A stretch of DNA of 64,000 bases from Gemmobacter nectariphilus DSM 15620 (GTDB taxonomy: Bacteria; Pseudomonadota; Alphaproteobacteria; Rhodobacterales; Rhodobacteraceae). The notes under the pieces were generated by a model. It saw only the letters and a program-made list of their open reading frames with translations, was not told where the DNA came from and searched no databases. Location of the stretch: positions 572,815-636,814 of the forward strand of contig NZ_KE386949.1 of assembly GCF_000429765.1 (NCBI RefSeq). The letters run 5' to 3'. Both the position numbers and the translations under genes were made by a program. This document shows, in pieces, positions 44,047-57,148 of the stretch. Numbering within the stretch: the stretch's first letter is position 1; every line of letters starts with the position of its first letter.

Positions 44047-45254
44047 TGGACGGCAAGTTCGACGACGCGCTGACCGGCGAGCAGAAGATCCGCAACTTCA
44101 ACATCAACTTCGGGCCGCAGCACCCGTCGGCGCACGGCGTGCTGCGTCTGGTGCTGGAGCTGGACGGCGAGATCGTGGAACGGGCCGACCCGCATGTCGG
44201 CCTGCTGCACCGCGGCACCGAAAAGCTGATGGAAAGCCGGACCTATCTGCAAAACCTGCCCTATCTGGACCGGCTGGATTATGTGGCGCCGATGAACCAG
44301 GAACATGCCTGGTGTCTGGCGATCGAAAAGCTGACCGGCACCGTGGTGCCGCGCCGGGCCAGCCTGATCCGGGTGCTGTTTTCCGAAATCGGCCGCCTGC
44401 TGAACCACCTGATGAACGTGACCACCGGCGCGATGGACGTCGGCGCGCTGACCCCGCCGCTGTGGGGCTTTGTGCCGCGTGAAGAGCTGATGATCTTCTA
44501 CGAACGGGCCTGCGGCGCGCGTCTGCACGCGGCCTATTTCCGGCCCGGCGGGGTCCATCAGGATCTTCCGCCCGATCTGATCGACGATATCGACGCCTGG
44601 GCCGAGAAATTCCCTAAGGTGCTGGACGATATCGACGGTCTGCTGACCGAGAACCGCATCTTCAAGCAGCGCACGGTGGATATTGCCGTCGTCTCGCCCG
44701 AAGACGCGCTGGCCTGGGGCTTTTCGGGGGTCATGGTGCGGGCCTCGGGCATGGCCTGGGATCTGCGGCGTGCCCAGCCCTATGAATGCTACGACGAATT
44801 CGACTTCCAGATCCCGATCGGCAAGAACGGCGACTGCTATGACCGTTTCCTGCTGCGGATGCAGGAGATGCGCGAATCGACCAAGATCATTCGCCAGTGC
44901 ATCGCCAAGCTGCGGGTCGAACAGGGCGACGTTCTGGCGCGTGGCAAGCTGACCCCGCCCAAACGGGCCGACATGAAGCAGTCGATGGAAGCGCTGATCC
45001 ATCACTTCAAGCTGTATACCGAAGGCTTCCACGTCCCGGCCGGCGAGGTCTATGCCGCGGTCGAGGCGCCCAAGGGCGAGTTCGGCGTCTATCTGGTTGC
45101 GGATGGCACCAACAAGCCGTGGCGCGCCAAGCTGCGGGCGCCGGGCTATCCGCATCTGCAGGCGATGGACTTCCTGTCGCGTGGCCACCAGCTGGCCGAC
45201 GTGTCGGCCATCATCGCCACCATGGACATCGTGTTCGGGGAGATCGACCGTTGA
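44043..45254 (+). CDS. nuoD: NADH-quinone oxidoreductase subunit D
   Basis: A 403-residue 49-kDa subunit forming the quinone pocket with Nuo[21 protein letters not shown] (with the quinone-site His), [18 protein letters not shown] and the C-terminal [15 protein letters not shown] (family end) are present. Two ATGs (44043, 44046) are adjacent. Its GGAGTG site lies inside the preceding sulfotransferase-like frame, so the two are coupled. Confidence 0.97.
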   Translation: MMDGKFDDALTGEQKIRNFNINFGPQHPSAHGVLRLVLELDGEIVERADPHVGLLHRGTEKLMESRTYLQNLPYLDRLDYVAPMNQEHAWCLAIEKLTGTVVPRRASLIRVLFSEIGRLLNHLMNVTTGAMDVGALTPPLWGFVPREELMIFYERACGARLHAAYFRPGGVHQDLPPDLIDDIDAWAEKFPKVLDDIDGLLTENRIFKQRTVDIAVVSPEDALAWGFSGVMVRASGMAWDLRRAQPYECYDEFDFQIPIGKNGDCYDRFLLRMQEMRESTKIIRQCIAKLRVEQGDVLARGKLTPPKRADMKQSMEALIHHFKLYTEGFHVPAGEVYAAVEAPKGEFGVYLVADGTNKPWRAKLRAPGYPHLQAMDFLSRGHQLADVSAIIATMDIVFGEIDR

Positions 45255-45337
45255 TCAGCCGTGCCCCTATCCACGCCGGCCCCGCCGCTGCGGAGCCCGC
45301 AAAGCGGCAGCCCCGTCTGCCGAGCAGGAGTAACCCC

Positions 45338-45604
45338 ATGTTCCGTTCCCTTGGTCTTGCGGCGCTGCTGGCGCTGGGTGCCGGGGCCGCGCAAGCGCAG
45401 GCCACGCCCGAGCAGGTGGAAAATCTGGTGAAGGCCATCGTCGCGGCGGGCTGCGTCGTGACAGCAGACAACAATGCAGCCGTGCTGTCGGCTGCGGGCC
45501 TCGACAAGCAGGATGCCTCGGTCGTGGTGAATGCGCTGCTGGGCCTTGGTCAGGCGGAAATCGACGGCGGCGATCTGCGGCTGAAAACGGCGGGGTGCAA
45601 CTGA
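45338..45604 (+). CDS. small putative periplasmic protein between nuoD and nuoE
   Basis: An 88-residue protein with a Sec signal peptide ([20 protein letters not shown], cleavage about residue 20). The mature chain is about 68 residues with two cysteines (VAAGCVVT and the C-terminal GCN) that may pair. Its stop overlaps the nuoE ATG (TGATG). Extra frames between nuo genes are known in P. denitrificans; I cannot name a function. Confidence 0.7.
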   Translation: MFRSLGLAALLALGAGAAQAQATPEQVENLVKAIVAAGCVVTADNNAAVLSAAGLDKQDASVVVNALLGLGQAEIDGGDLRLKTAGCN

Positions 45605-46626
45605 TGCTGCGTCGTCTTGCCCATCACCAGCCCGAAGGGTTCGCCTTTACCCCGGCCAACCAGGCCTGGGCCGAAGCCCAGATCACGAAATACCCCGAAG
45701 GGCGTCAGGCCAGCGCGGTGATCCCGCTGCTGTGGCGCGCCCAGGAGCAAGAGGGCTGGCTGTCCAAGCCTGCCATCGAATATGTTGCCGACATGCTGGG
45801 GATGCCGCGCATCCGCGTGCTCGAGGTGGCGACTTTCTATTTCATGTTCCAGCTGCACCCGGTCGGGGCGGTGGCGAACATCCAGATCTGCGGCACCACG
45901 TCGTGCATGATCTGCGGCGCCGAGGATCTGATCGAGGTCTGCAAGCGCAAGATTGCCGCCAAGCCGCATACCCTGTCGGCGGACGGCAAGTTCAGCTGGG
46001 AAGAGGTCGAATGCCTTGGCGCCTGCGCCAATGCGCCGATGGCCCAGATCGGCAAGGATTACTTCGAGGATCTGACCCCCGAGCGTCTGGAATGGCTGCT
46101 GGATGAATTGTCCGCCGGCCGCGTTCCGGTGCCCGGTCCGCAGAACGGGCGCTATTCGTCCGAACCGCTGGGCGGGCTGACCTCGCTCAAGGATCACGAT
46201 TCGGGCCGCACGCAGTATAATGCCAGCGTGCAGGCGGCCGTGGACATCGGCGACAGCGTCAAGCGCATTGATGGCACCGAGGTGCCGCTGATCGTGTCCT
46301 GGCTGAAGAAAGCCGCCGATGCGGCACCCGTAGAGGCCGAGGGCGTGCAGCCTGCGGCGCTGGCGGCCCCGCGCGATGGCACGGGCGATGATCTGAAGAT
46401 CATCGAAGGCATCGGCCCGGCGCTGGAAAAGCTGTGCCATTCGCTGGGCATCTTCCACTATGACCAGATCGCGGCCTGGAGCCCGGCCGAGGTTGCATGG
46501 ATGGATGGCAACCTGAAGGGCTTCAAGGGCCGCGTGACCCGTGACAAATGGGTGGCGCAGGCGAAACTGATCGGCGAGGTGGGGATCCCCGAGTTCCTCG
46601 AACGCGCCAAGACGAACGACTACTGA
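45604..46626 (+). CDS. nuoE: NADH-quinone oxidoreductase subunit E with C-terminal extension
   Basis: A 340-residue subunit. Residues about 1-170 are the 24-kDa thioredoxin-like core with the 2Fe-2S (N1a) ligands [10 protein letters not shown] and CLGACANAP. The rest is an extension: a low-complexity linker, then from residue 262 a helix-hairpin-helix-like segment ([20 protein letters not shown]) of the type fused to several Rhodobacterales proteins. Core-only NuoE is about 160-240 residues. The start overlaps the preceding stop; an upstream GTG at 45595 is less likely. Confidence 0.93.
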   Translation: MLRRLAHHQPEGFAFTPANQAWAEAQITKYPEGRQASAVIPLLWRAQEQEGWLSKPAIEYVADMLGMPRIRVLEVATFYFMFQLHPVGAVANIQICGTTSCMICGAEDLIEVCKRKIAAKPHTLSADGKFSWEEVECLGACANAPMAQIGKDYFEDLTPERLEWLLDELSAGRVPVPGPQNGRYSSEPLGGLTSLKDHDSGRTQYNASVQAAVDIGDSVKRIDGTEVPLIVSWLKKAADAAPVEAEGVQPAALAAPRDGTGDDLKIIEGIGPALEKLCHSLGIFHYDQIAAWSPAEVAWMDGNLKGFKGRVTRDKWVAQAKLIGEVGIPEFLERAKTNDY

Positions 46627-46635
46627 GGCGGGCAG

Positions 46636-48169
<1,534 letters not shown>

Positions 48170-48174
48170 GGCCG

Positions 48175-48498
48175 ATGCGGGCAGGGCTGATCCTGATGCT
48201 TGTGGGGGCGCTGGCGGCGACGGCCGCCTGCAACCGCCGCCCCGCGCCGGAACATGCCTTGCCCTACAAGGCCGGCCTCAAGGTGCAAGATGACGGGCTG
48301 CTCCTGGTCTCGGTCAAGGCGCCGGGCGCGACGGTGGATATGGTGCGCGAAAGCGTGCGCTATCAGGCCACGCAGCATTGCCTTGTGAACCGGGGCAGCT
48401 CGGTTGCGGATTGGGTCATGGACCCGGCCACGGGGGATTGGGCCTATACGCTCGATACCGCGGGCAACATGAATTTCCAGGCCCGCTGCAGGGCCTGA
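48175..48498 (+). CDS. nuo-associated lipoprotein A (between nuoF and nuoG)
   Basis: A 107-residue lipoprotein with signal MRAGLILMLVGALAATAAC; lipidated Cys19. The mature part has DDGLLLVSVKAP, a helix QATQHCLVNRGSSVADWV and a final RCRA; the two late cysteines may pair. It resembles the lipoprotein after nuoG in layout and in the pattern A-x-Q-x-x-L with RG-x-x-x-A. It begins six bases past the nuoF stop. Confidence 0.75.
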   Translation: MRAGLILMLVGALAATAACNRRPAPEHALPYKAGLKVQDDGLLLVSVKAPGATVDMVRESVRYQATQHCLVNRGSSVADWVMDPATGDWAYTLDTAGNMNFQARCRA

Positions 48499-48576
48499 GC
48501 GAACAGGCCCCGGACGCGGTTCGGGGTGATGGGATGAAAGGGTGCCGGGCAGCCGGTGCATGAGTGGAGGCGGGGC

Positions 48577-50586
48577 ATGAGCACGCTCAAGAAAGTCATC
48601 ATCGACGGCACCGAGGTCGAGGTCGATCCGGCGATGACCATCATCCAGGCGGCCGAAGTCGCCGGGATCGAGATCCCGCGCTTTTGCTATCACGAACGGC
48701 TGTCGATCGCCGGCAACTGCCGGATGTGTCTGGTCGAGGTGGTAGGCGGCCCGCCCAAACCTGCGGCCAGCTGCGCGATGCAGATCCGCGATCTGCGGCC
48801 CGGCCCGAACGGCGAGCCGCCGGTGGTCAAGACCAACAGCCCGATGGTCAAGAAGGCCCGCGAAGGGGTGATGGAGTTCCTGCTCATCAACCACCCGCTG
48901 GATTGCCCGATCTGCGACCAGGGCGGCGAGTGTGACCTGCAGGACCAGGCCATGGCCTACGGCGTTGACTTCAGCCGCTACCGCGAGCCGAAGCGCGCCT
49001 CCGAGGATCTGGACCTTGGCCCGCTGGTCGCCACCACGATGACCCGCTGCATTTCCTGCACCCGCTGCGTGCGCTTTACCACCGAGGTGGCGGGCATCAC
49101 CCAGATGGGCCAGACCGGGCGCGGCGAGGATAGCGAGATCACCAGCTATCTGAACCAGACGCTCGACAGCAACCTGCAGGGCAACATCATCGACCTGTGC
49201 CCGGTTGGCGCGCTGACCTCGAAGCCCTATGCCTTCACCGCCCGCCCGTGGGAGCTGACCAAGACCGAGACGATCGACGTGATGGACGCGCTTGGCAGCA
49301 ACATCCGCGTCGATACCAAGGGCCGTGAAGTCATGCGCATCCTGCCGCGCAACCATGACGGCGTGAACGAGGAATGGATCAGCGACAAGACCCGCTTTGT
49401 CTGGGACGGCCTGCGCCGTCAGCGGCTGGACACGCCCTATATCCGCGTGAACGGCAAGCTGAAGAAAGCCAGCTGGCCCGAGGCGCTGGAGGCTGTGGCG
49501 GCTGCGATCAAGGGCAAGAAGGTGGCCGGTCTGATCGGCGATCTGGCCCCGGTCGAGGCGGTCTGGTCGCTCAAGACGCTGGTTGACTCGCTGGGCGGCA
49601 AGGTCGAGTCCCGCGTCGATGGTGCAAAACTGCCGGCAGGGAACCGCTCGGGCTATGTCGGCACGGCGACGATTGCCGATCTGGACACCGCGAAAACCAT
49701 CCTTCTGGTCGGCACCAACCCGCGCACCGAGGCGCCGGTGCTGAACGCCCGCATCCGCAAGGCCTGGCTGGCCGGCGCGCGCGTCGGGCTGATCGGGCCC
49801 AAGGTGGATCTGACCTATGACTATTATCACTTCGGCGACAGCCGCGATGCGCTGGTCAACCTGGTCGGCAAGGTCGAGGCCAAGCCCGATACGGTGGTCA
49901 TCGTAGGGCAGGGCGCCCTGAACGAGGCCGATGGCGAGGCTGTCCTGAGCCAGGTGATGAAATACACCGAAGGCGCGGGTGCCAAGCTGCTGGTGCTGCA
50001 CACGGCCGCAGCCCGCGTGGGCGCGATGGATGTGGGCGCCGTCACCGAAGGCGGCGTTTCAGCCGCCCTGGACGGGGCCGAGGTGGTCTGGAACCTGGGC
50101 GCTGACGAGGTGGAAATCGCCGCCGGTCCCGTGGTGATCTATCAGGGCAGCCATGGCGATCGCGGCGCGCACCGCGCCGACATCATCCTGCCGGGCGCCG
50201 CCTATACCGAGGAAAACGGTCTCTTCGTCAACACCGAGGGCCGCCCGCAGCTGGCAATCCGCGCGGGCTTCCCGCCGGGCGAGGCAAAAGAGAACTGGGC
50301 GATCCTGCGCGCCGTGTCGGCCGTGGTTGGCAAGCAGCTGCCGTGGGACGATCTGGCGGGTCTGCGCCGGGCGCTGGTTGCTGCCCATCCGCATCTGGCC
50401 GCCATCGACAGCGTGCCGGCGAATGACTGGAACCGCATCCCGCTGCGCGAGCCTGCCAAGGCGACGTTCCGCTATGCGGTCAAGGACTTCTGGCTGACCA
50501 ACCCCATCGCGCGGGCCTCGCCGCTTATGGCGGAGCTGTCGGCCAACGCGGCCGCGCGCGCCCGTGCGCCCTTGGCGGCCGAGTGA
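48577..50586 (+). CDS. nuoG: NADH-quinone oxidoreductase subunit G
   Basis: A 669-residue 75-kDa subunit. The N-terminal 2Fe-2S ligands are Cys37, Cys48, Cys51 and Cys66; then the His/Cys cluster [15 protein letters not shown] and [10 protein letters not shown]. The rest is the molybdopterin-oxidoreductase-like domain (no molybdenum expected). E. coli-type NuoG is longer (about 900 residues); this length matches the Paracoccus/mitochondrial form. GGAGG precedes the ATG. Confidence 0.97.
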   Translation: MSTLKKVIIDGTEVEVDPAMTIIQAAEVAGIEIPRFCYHERLSIAGNCRMCLVEVVGGPPKPAASCAMQIRDLRPGPNGEPPVVKTNSPMVKKAREGVMEFLLINHPLDCPICDQGGECDLQDQAMAYGVDFSRYREPKRASEDLDLGPLVATTMTRCISCTRCVRFTTEVAGITQMGQTGRGEDSEITSYLNQTLDSNLQGNIIDLCPVGALTSKPYAFTARPWELTKTETIDVMDALGSNIRVDTKGREVMRILPRNHDGVNEEWISDKTRFVWDGLRRQRLDTPYIRVNGKLKKASWPEALEAVAAAIKGKKVAGLIGDLAPVEAVWSLKTLVDSLGGKVESRVDGAKLPAGNRSGYVGTATIADLDTAKTILLVGTNPRTEAPVLNARIRKAWLAGARVGLIGPKVDLTYDYYHFGDSRDALVNLVGKVEAKPDTVVIVGQGALNEADGEAVLSQVMKYTEGAGAKLLVLHTAAARVGAMDVGAVTEGGVSAALDGAEVVWNLGADEVEIAAGPVVIYQGSHGDRGAHRADIILPGAAYTEENGLFVNTEGRPQLAIRAGFPPGEAKENWAILRAVSAVVGKQLPWDDLAGLRRALVAAHPHLAAIDSVPANDWNRIPLREPAKATFRYAVKDFWLTNPIARASPLMAELSANAAARARAPLAAE

Positions 50587-50590
50587 GACG

Positions 50591-50986
50591 ATGGGCAAGG
50601 CCGTTGCCCCCCTTGCGCTGGTCCTGACCGGGCTTGGCGCCTGCGCCGATGGGGCGCAGACGGGGCAACACGCCTTGCCGCCCGCGTATCTCGGGATCGA
50701 GACGCGGCTTCTGGACGGCGATCTGGTGAATTTCCGCGTGGCGGTGCGCCATGCCGAGGAACGCCGCCTGATCGAGGACTATGCGGCCTGCGCGGCCGCG
50801 CAATATGCGCTGATCCGGGGCTACGGCTTCGCGCGCCATGTGCGCACGAACGTGGACCAGGACGGTGCCGTGGCAAGGGCGGATGCGGTCTATCTGATCT
50901 CGCCCTCGCTGCCAAAAGGGGTGGCGACCATTGACGCCGAGGTCACGGTGCGCGATTGCGGCGCACGCGGAATACCGACGGTCTGA
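50591..50986 (+). CDS. nuo-associated lipoprotein B (between nuoG and nuoH)
   Basis: A 131-residue lipoprotein with signal MGKAVAPLALVLTGLGAC (Cys18). The mature part includes LLDGDLVNFRVAV, a helix with CAAAQYALIRGYGFARHV and a late Cys in VRDCGARG. The core pattern (DG-hydrophobic strand, long helix, A-x-Q-x-x-L-x-RG, A-x-x-V) matches the lipoprotein between nuoF and nuoG, so the two may be paralogues. It begins four bases after nuoG ends. Confidence 0.72.
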   Translation: MGKAVAPLALVLTGLGACADGAQTGQHALPPAYLGIETRLLDGDLVNFRVAVRHAEERRLIEDYAACAAAQYALIRGYGFARHVRTNVDQDGAVARADAVYLISPSLPKGVATIDAEVTVRDCGARGIPTV

Positions 50987-51018
50987 ACGCCGGGACAGTT
51001 TTGGGGACGTGAGGAAAC

Positions 51019-52056
51019 ATGGCTGAATTCTTCCAGACACCGGCCGGGATCGCGGTCATCATCGCGGCGCAAAGCCTGCTGGTGATCGGCTTTGCTATGG
51101 TCGCGCTGATCTTCCTCGTCTACGGCGACCGCAAGATCTGGGCGGCGGTGCAGCTGCGGCGCGGGCCGAACGTGGTGGGGCCCTGGGGCCTGCTGCAAAC
51201 CTTTGCCGATGCATTGAAATATGTGCTCAAGGAAATCGTTGTGCCCGCCGGCGCCGACCGTCCGGTGTTCTTCCTGGCGCCGCTGATGTCCTTTGTGCTG
51301 GCCATGGCCGCCTTTGCCGTGGTGCCGTTCAATGCGGGCTGGGTGCTGGCCGACATCAACGTCGCGATCCTGTTCGTCTTTGCCGTCTCGTCGCTGGAAG
51401 TCTACGGCGTCATCATGGGCGGCTGGGCGTCGAACTCGAAATACCCGTTCCTGGGTGGCCTGCGCTCTGCCGCGCAGATGATTTCCTATGAGGTGTCGCT
51501 GGGCCTGATCATCATCGGGATCATCATCTCGACCGGCTCGATGAACCTGACGGCCATCGTCGAGGCTCAGCGCGGCGACTACGGGATTTTCAACTGGTAC
51601 TGGCTGCCGCACCTGCCGATGGTCGTGCTGTTCTTCATCTCGGCGCTGGCTGAAACCAACCGCCCGCCCTTTGACCTGCCCGAGGCGGAATCGGAACTGG
51701 TCGCGGGCTTCATGGTGGAATATTCCTCGACGCCCTACCTTCTGTTCATGGCTGGCGAATATATCGCCATCTGGCTGATGTGCGCGCTGATCCCGCTGCT
51801 GTTCTTTGGCGGCTGGCTGTCGCCCATTCCCGGGTTGCCCGACGGGTTCCTGTGGATGTTCGCCAAGATGGTGTTCTTCTTCTTCCTGTTCGCCATGGTG
51901 AAGGCCATCGTGCCGCGCTACCGCTATGACCAGCTGATGCGCATTGGCTGGAAGGTGTTCCTGCCGCTGTCGCTGGGCTGGGTTGTGCTGGTGTCGTTCC
52001 TGGCGAAATTCGAAGTTCTGGGCGGCGCCTGGGCGCGCTGGACCATCGGGGGCTGA
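51019..52056 (+). CDS. nuoH: NADH-quinone oxidoreductase subunit H
   Basis: A 345-residue membrane subunit with about eight helices linking the peripheral arm to the proton-pumping arm. It contains the quinone-entry loops [14 protein letters not shown] and [18 protein letters not shown], and [21 protein letters not shown] marks the start. The methyltransferase frame begins three bases after its stop. Confidence 0.97.
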   Translation: MAEFFQTPAGIAVIIAAQSLLVIGFAMVALIFLVYGDRKIWAAVQLRRGPNVVGPWGLLQTFADALKYVLKEIVVPAGADRPVFFLAPLMSFVLAMAAFAVVPFNAGWVLADINVAILFVFAVSSLEVYGVIMGGWASNSKYPFLGGLRSAAQMISYEVSLGLIIIGIIISTGSMNLTAIVEAQRGDYGIFNWYWLPHLPMVVLFFISALAETNRPPFDLPEAESELVAGFMVEYSSTPYLLFMAGEYIAIWLMCALIPLLFFGGWLSPIPGLPDGFLWMFAKMVFFFFLFAMVKAIVPRYRYDQLMRIGWKVFLPLSLGWVVLVSFLAKFEVLGGAWARWTIGG

Positions 52057-52059
52057 TCC

Positions 52060-53318
<1,259 letters not shown>

Positions 53319-53329
53319 GGTCAGGACCG

Positions 53330-53557
53330 ATGCATTCCCCGTCCGGCTACTACACGGTCACAGGATTTCCCGCGCTGGTCATCATGCTGGCGCTGGGATT
53401 CCTGGCCTATGGGTGGCCGGGGATGCGCATCGCCCGCCGCGCCGGCAAGCCGGCCTGGATGGGGCTGTTGATGGGCCTTCCGCTGGTGAACATCGTGGTG
53501 ATCTGGATGTTCTCGATTGCCGACTGGCCGAACCTCAAGGGGGGGCCCGACGCATGA
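53330..53557 (+). CDS. small two-helix membrane protein between nuoI and nuoJ
   Basis: A 75-residue protein with two hydrophobic segments (FPALVIMLALGFLAYGWPG and WMGLLMGLPLVNIVVIWMF) joined by a basic loop (RIARRAGKP). Its stop overlaps the next start by ATGA. It matches the type of extra frame known in the Paracoccus nqo cluster. No function is recognised. Confidence 0.7.
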   Translation: MHSPSGYYTVTGFPALVIMLALGFLAYGWPGMRIARRAGKPAWMGLLMGLPLVNIVVIWMFSIADWPNLKGGPDA

Positions 53558-53964
53558 ACGAAGCCTATGCCAAGATGATCCAGCAGATGATGGAAAGCGG
53601 GCAGGAGATGCTGCGCGCCTTCAATCCGGCGCTGGAACAGATGAAGGTCGCGGGGCTGGACCGCATGTTCCCCACCATGTCCAAGGACATGATGGAGATG
53701 TGGTTCGGCAAGACCTTCAACCGCGACGGTCTGGATGCCAAGACGCGGCTTTTGCTGACCATCGGTGCGCTGACCGTGCTGGGTGCGCAAGCCGAGCCGC
53801 AACTGAAGATGACCGTGCGCCATGCCCTTGAAGCAGGCGCCACGGAACGCGAGATCGCCGAGGTGATCTGGCAGATGAGTGTTTTCGGCGGTCTGCCCGC
53901 CATGCAGAAGGCCCTGGAAATCGCCCAGAGCGTCTTTGCCGAGATCGAGGAGAAAAAGGAATGA
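53554..53964 (+). CDS. carboxymuconolactone decarboxylase family-like protein
   Basis: A 136-residue, mostly helical protein. The C-terminal half ([20 protein letters not shown], then [20 protein letters not shown]) is the CMD/AhpD-like fold. The CxxC pair of AhpD-type peroxidase partners is missing, so redox activity is unlikely. An N-terminal helix rich in Met precedes it. It overlaps both neighbours by ATGA, so synthesis is tied to nuoJ. Confidence 0.78.
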   Translation: MNEAYAKMIQQMMESGQEMLRAFNPALEQMKVAGLDRMFPTMSKDMMEMWFGKTFNRDGLDAKTRLLLTIGALTVLGAQAEPQLKMTVRHALEAGATEREIAEVIWQMSVFGGLPAMQKALEIAQSVFAEIEEKKE

Positions 53965-54575
53965 CCGTCGCCGATCTGGCCTTTTATGCCTTTGCCATTG
54001 TGACAGTGGCAGCGGGGCTCATGGTCACCGTGTCGCGCAACCCGGTGCATTCGGTGCTGTGGCTGATCCTGACGTTCTTTTCCTCGGCCGGGCTGTTCGT
54101 CCTGCTGGGGGCGGAATTCGTCGCCATGCTGCTGGTCATCGTCTATGTCGGTGCGGTGGCGGTGCTGTTCCTGTTCGTCGTGATGATGCTGGACGTGGAC
54201 TTTGCCGAACTCAAGGGCGAGATGGCCCGCACCATGCCGCTGGCGCTGCTGATCGGTCTGGTGCTGATCATGCAGTTCGGTCTGGCCTTTGGCGCCTGGC
54301 ATCAGGCCGATGGCGCGCTGGGTCTGCGTCAGGCGGTGACGCCCGACATGACCGAGGTCCACAACACCAAGGCGCTGGGTCTGCTGATCTATGACCAGTA
54401 TTTCCTGCTGTTCCAGGTCTCGGGTCTGATCTTGCTGGTTGCGATGATCGGTGCCATTGCCCTGACGCTGCGCCACCGCACCAACGTCAAGCGTCAGAAC
54501 GTTCTGCACCAGATGTGGCGCGATCCGGCCAAGACGATGGAACTCAAGGACGTGAAGCCCGGGCAGGGGCTCTGA
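53961..54575 (+). CDS. nuoJ: NADH-quinone oxidoreductase subunit J
   Basis: A 204-residue membrane subunit with five helices. [20 protein letters not shown] and [20 protein letters not shown] contain the conserved helix with a pi-bulge. A hydrophilic C-terminal tail ([17 protein letters not shown]) extends beyond the last helix. It overlaps the preceding gene by four bases. Confidence 0.96.
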   Translation: MTVADLAFYAFAIVTVAAGLMVTVSRNPVHSVLWLILTFFSSAGLFVLLGAEFVAMLLVIVYVGAVAVLFLFVVMMLDVDFAELKGEMARTMPLALLIGLVLIMQFGLAFGAWHQADGALGLRQAVTPDMTEVHNTKALGLLIYDQYFLLFQVSGLILLVAMIGAIALTLRHRTNVKRQNVLHQMWRDPAKTMELKDVKPGQGL

Positions 54576-54650
54576 CAGTCTGGCTGGGCCAAGGCCCGGC
54601 CGAACAACGAATGACAAGGGGCCGCCCTGACGGTCCACGAGGGAACGACG

Positions 54651-54962
54651 ATGGTGACAGTTGGACTGGAACATTACCTGACGGTGGCGGCGGCGCTGTT
54701 CGTCATCGGGATTTTCGGCATCTTCCTCAACCGGAAGAACGTGATCGTCATCCTGATGTCGATCGAACTGATCCTCTTGTCGGTCAACATCAACCTGGTC
54801 GCGTTTTCCAGCTTTCTGGGCGATCTGGTCGGGCAGGTGTTCACCATGTTCGTCCTGACCGTGGCAGCGGCCGAGGCGGCGATCGGGCTTGCGATCCTGG
54901 TCTGCTTCTTCCGCAACCGGGGCACCATCGACGTCGAAGACGTCAACGTGATGAAGGGCTGA
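54651..54962 (+). CDS. nuoK: NADH-quinone oxidoreductase subunit K
   Basis: A 103-residue subunit with three helices. Conserved Glu residues lie in [19 protein letters not shown] and [15 protein letters not shown] and belong to the central proton path. The ATG at 54651 follows GAGGGAACG. Confidence 0.96.
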   Translation: MVTVGLEHYLTVAAALFVIGIFGIFLNRKNVIVILMSIELILLSVNINLVAFSSFLGDLVGQVFTMFVLTVAAAEAAIGLAILVCFFRNRGTIDVEDVNVMKG

Positions 54963-54966
54963 GGCG

Positions 54967-57135
54967 ATGGAAACCATCATCCTGTTCGCGCCTCTGGTCG
55001 GGGCCGTGCTGTGCGGCTTTGGCTGGAAGTATTTCGGCGAGAAACCCGCCCAGATCCTGACCACCGCGATGGTCTTTCTGGCCGCGCTGCTGTCCTGGGT
55101 CATCTTCCTGACCTTTGACGGCACCACCGACCATGTCTCGCTGCTGCGCTGGGTCGACAGCGGCACGCTGGCCGCCGACTGGGGCATCCGGCTGGACCGG
55201 ATGACCGCGATCATGCTGGTCGTGGTCAACTCGGTTTCGGCGCTCGTGCACCTCTACTCGTTCGGCTACATGGCCCATGACGAGAACTGGACCGACGCAG
55301 AGCCCTATCGGGCGCGCTTCTTTGCCTATCTGTCGTTCTTTACCTTTGCCATGCTGATGCTGGTGACGTCGGACAACCTGATCCAGATGTTCTTTGGCTG
55401 GGAAGGCGTGGGCGTTGCCTCGTATCTGCTGATCGGCTTCTACTGGAAGAAACAGTCGGCCAGCGCGGCGGCGATGAAGGCGTTCATCGTGAACCGCGTC
55501 GGCGACTTCGGCTTTCTGCTGGGGATTGCGGCGCTTTACTTCCTGACCGACAGCGTGCGCTTTGACGATATCTTCGCGCAGGTCCCGGTGCTGGCGGAAA
55601 CGCAGATCAGCTTCCTGTGGACCGAATGGAATGCGGCAAACCTGATCGGCGTTCTGCTGTTCATCGGCGCGATGGGTAAATCGGCGCAGCTGTTCCTGCA
55701 CACCTGGCTGCCCGACGCGATGGAGGGGCCGACCCCGGTGTCGGCGCTGATCCACGCGGCAACCATGGTGACGGCTGGCGTCTTCCTGGTCTCGCGCATG
55801 TCGCCGCTTTATGAATACGCGCCGCAGGCCAAGCTGATGATCGTCTATGTCGGCGGCTTCACGGCCTTCTTCGCCGCGACCGTCGGTCTGGTTCAGAACG
55901 ACATCAAGCGCGTGATCGCCTATTCGACCTGCTCGCAGCTGGGCTACATGTTCGTGGCGGCTGGCGTCGGGGTCTATTCGGTGGCGATGTTTCACCTGTT
56001 CACGCACGCCTTCTTCAAGGCGATGCTGTTCCTTGGCGCGGGCTCGGTGATCCATGCGACGCATCATGAACAGGACATGCGCAACTATGGCGGGCTGCGC
56101 CACAAGATCCCCGTGACCTTCTGGGCGATGATGATCGGCACGCTGGCCATCACGGGTGTCGGTGTTCCGCTGCTGTATATTCCCGGCCTGCATATCCCGC
56201 TGGGCTTTGCCGGCTTCGTGTCCAAGGACGCGATCATCGAAAGCGCCTACGCGGGCGGGCCGACGCTGGTGTTCTGGCTGCTGGTCGTGGGTGCGCTGAT
56301 GACCAGCTTCTACAGCTGGCGCCTGATGTTCCTGACCTTCTACGGGACCAGCCGCGCGCATGGTCATGGCCATCACAACGGGCATGACGACCACCACCAC
56401 GAGCCGCACGAGAGCCCGCGCGTCATGCTGATCCCGCTGGGGGTGCTGGCGCTGGGGGCGATCTTTGCCGGGATGCTGTGGTACAACAGCTTCTTCGGCT
56501 CGGTCGAAAGTGTGCGCCACTACTTCGGGATGCCCGCTGCCGAGGCCCATGGCGAGGCTGCGGCCGGTCATGGCGCGGCGGCACCTGCGGCCCACGGGGC
56601 AGCCGCCCCGGCTGCGCATGGCGCGGCCGCTCCGGTTGCCCATGGCGCTACGGCCCCGGCTGCCGCCGAGGCACATGCGGTCGCCCCCGAAGGCGCGCTG
56701 TTCTTCCACCCTGACAACCATGTGCTGCACGCGGCGCATGACGTGCCGGTCTGGGTCAAGCTGGCGCCCTTTGTTGCCATGCTGACCGGCCTGGTGCTGG
56801 CCTGGGTGATGTATATCCGCAAACCGGAACTGCCTGCGAAACTCGCGGCGGAACAGAAACCGCTCTACGAATTCCTGCTCAACAAGTGGTATTTCGACGA
56901 GCTTTACGACGCAATCTTCGTCCGTCCGGCGAAGTGGCTTGGCGCGACGCTGTGGAAGCGGGGCGACGGCAACGTGATCGACGGCACCATCAACGGGCTG
57001 GCCATGGGGATCGTGCCCTTCTTCACCCGGCTCGCAGGCCGGATGCAGTCGGGCTATGTGTTCCACTATGCCTTTGCCATGGTGCTGGGGATTGTGGTGC
57101 TCGTCACCTGGATGACGCTGGCTTACGGCCACTGA
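54967..57135 (+). CDS. nuoL: NADH-quinone oxidoreductase subunit L, with His/Ala-rich insert
   Basis: A 722-residue antiporter-like proton-pumping subunit with the long lateral helix at its C-terminus. [19 protein letters not shown] and [20 protein letters not shown] are core signatures. Between the late core helices are a His-rich segment ([18 protein letters not shown], about residues 460-477) and a tandem repeat of eight residues (535-566). These make it longer than the usual 610-700 residues. Confidence 0.96.
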   Translation: METIILFAPLVGAVLCGFGWKYFGEKPAQILTTAMVFLAALLSWVIFLTFDGTTDHVSLLRWVDSGTLAADWGIRLDRMTAIMLVVVNSVSALVHLYSFGYMAHDENWTDAEPYRARFFAYLSFFTFAMLMLVTSDNLIQMFFGWEGVGVASYLLIGFYWKKQSASAAAMKAFIVNRVGDFGFLLGIAALYFLTDSVRFDDIFAQVPVLAETQISFLWTEWNAANLIGVLLFIGAMGKSAQLFLHTWLPDAMEGPTPVSALIHAATMVTAGVFLVSRMSPLYEYAPQAKLMIVYVGGFTAFFAATVGLVQNDIKRVIAYSTCSQLGYMFVAAGVGVYSVAMFHLFTHAFFKAMLFLGAGSVIHATHHEQDMRNYGGLRHKIPVTFWAMMIGTLAITGVGVPLLYIPGLHIPLGFAGFVSKDAIIESAYAGGPTLVFWLLVVGALMTSFYSWRLMFLTFYGTSRAHGHGHHNGHDDHHHEPHESPRVMLIPLGVLALGAIFAGMLWYNSFFGSVESVRHYFGMPAAEAHGEAAAGHGAAAPAAHGAAAPAAHGAAAPVAHGATAPAAAEAHAVAPEGALFFHPDNHVLHAAHDVPVWVKLAPFVAMLTGLVLAWVMYIRKPELPAKLAAEQKPLYEFLLNKWYFDELYDAIFVRPAKWLGATLWKRGDGNVIDGTINGLAMGIVPFFTRLAGRMQSGYVFHYAFAMVLGIVVLVTWMTLAYGH
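56569..56664 (+). repeat. tandem 24-bp repeat inside nuoL
   Basis: Four copies of a 24-base unit coding for HGAAAPAA (third copy HGAAAPVA, fourth HGATAPAA), nuoL residues 535-566. The units differ at silent positions, so the repeat is kept at the protein level. It is preceded by related HGEAAAG. Confidence 0.85.
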
Positions 57136-57148
57136 GGGGCAGGGAACC

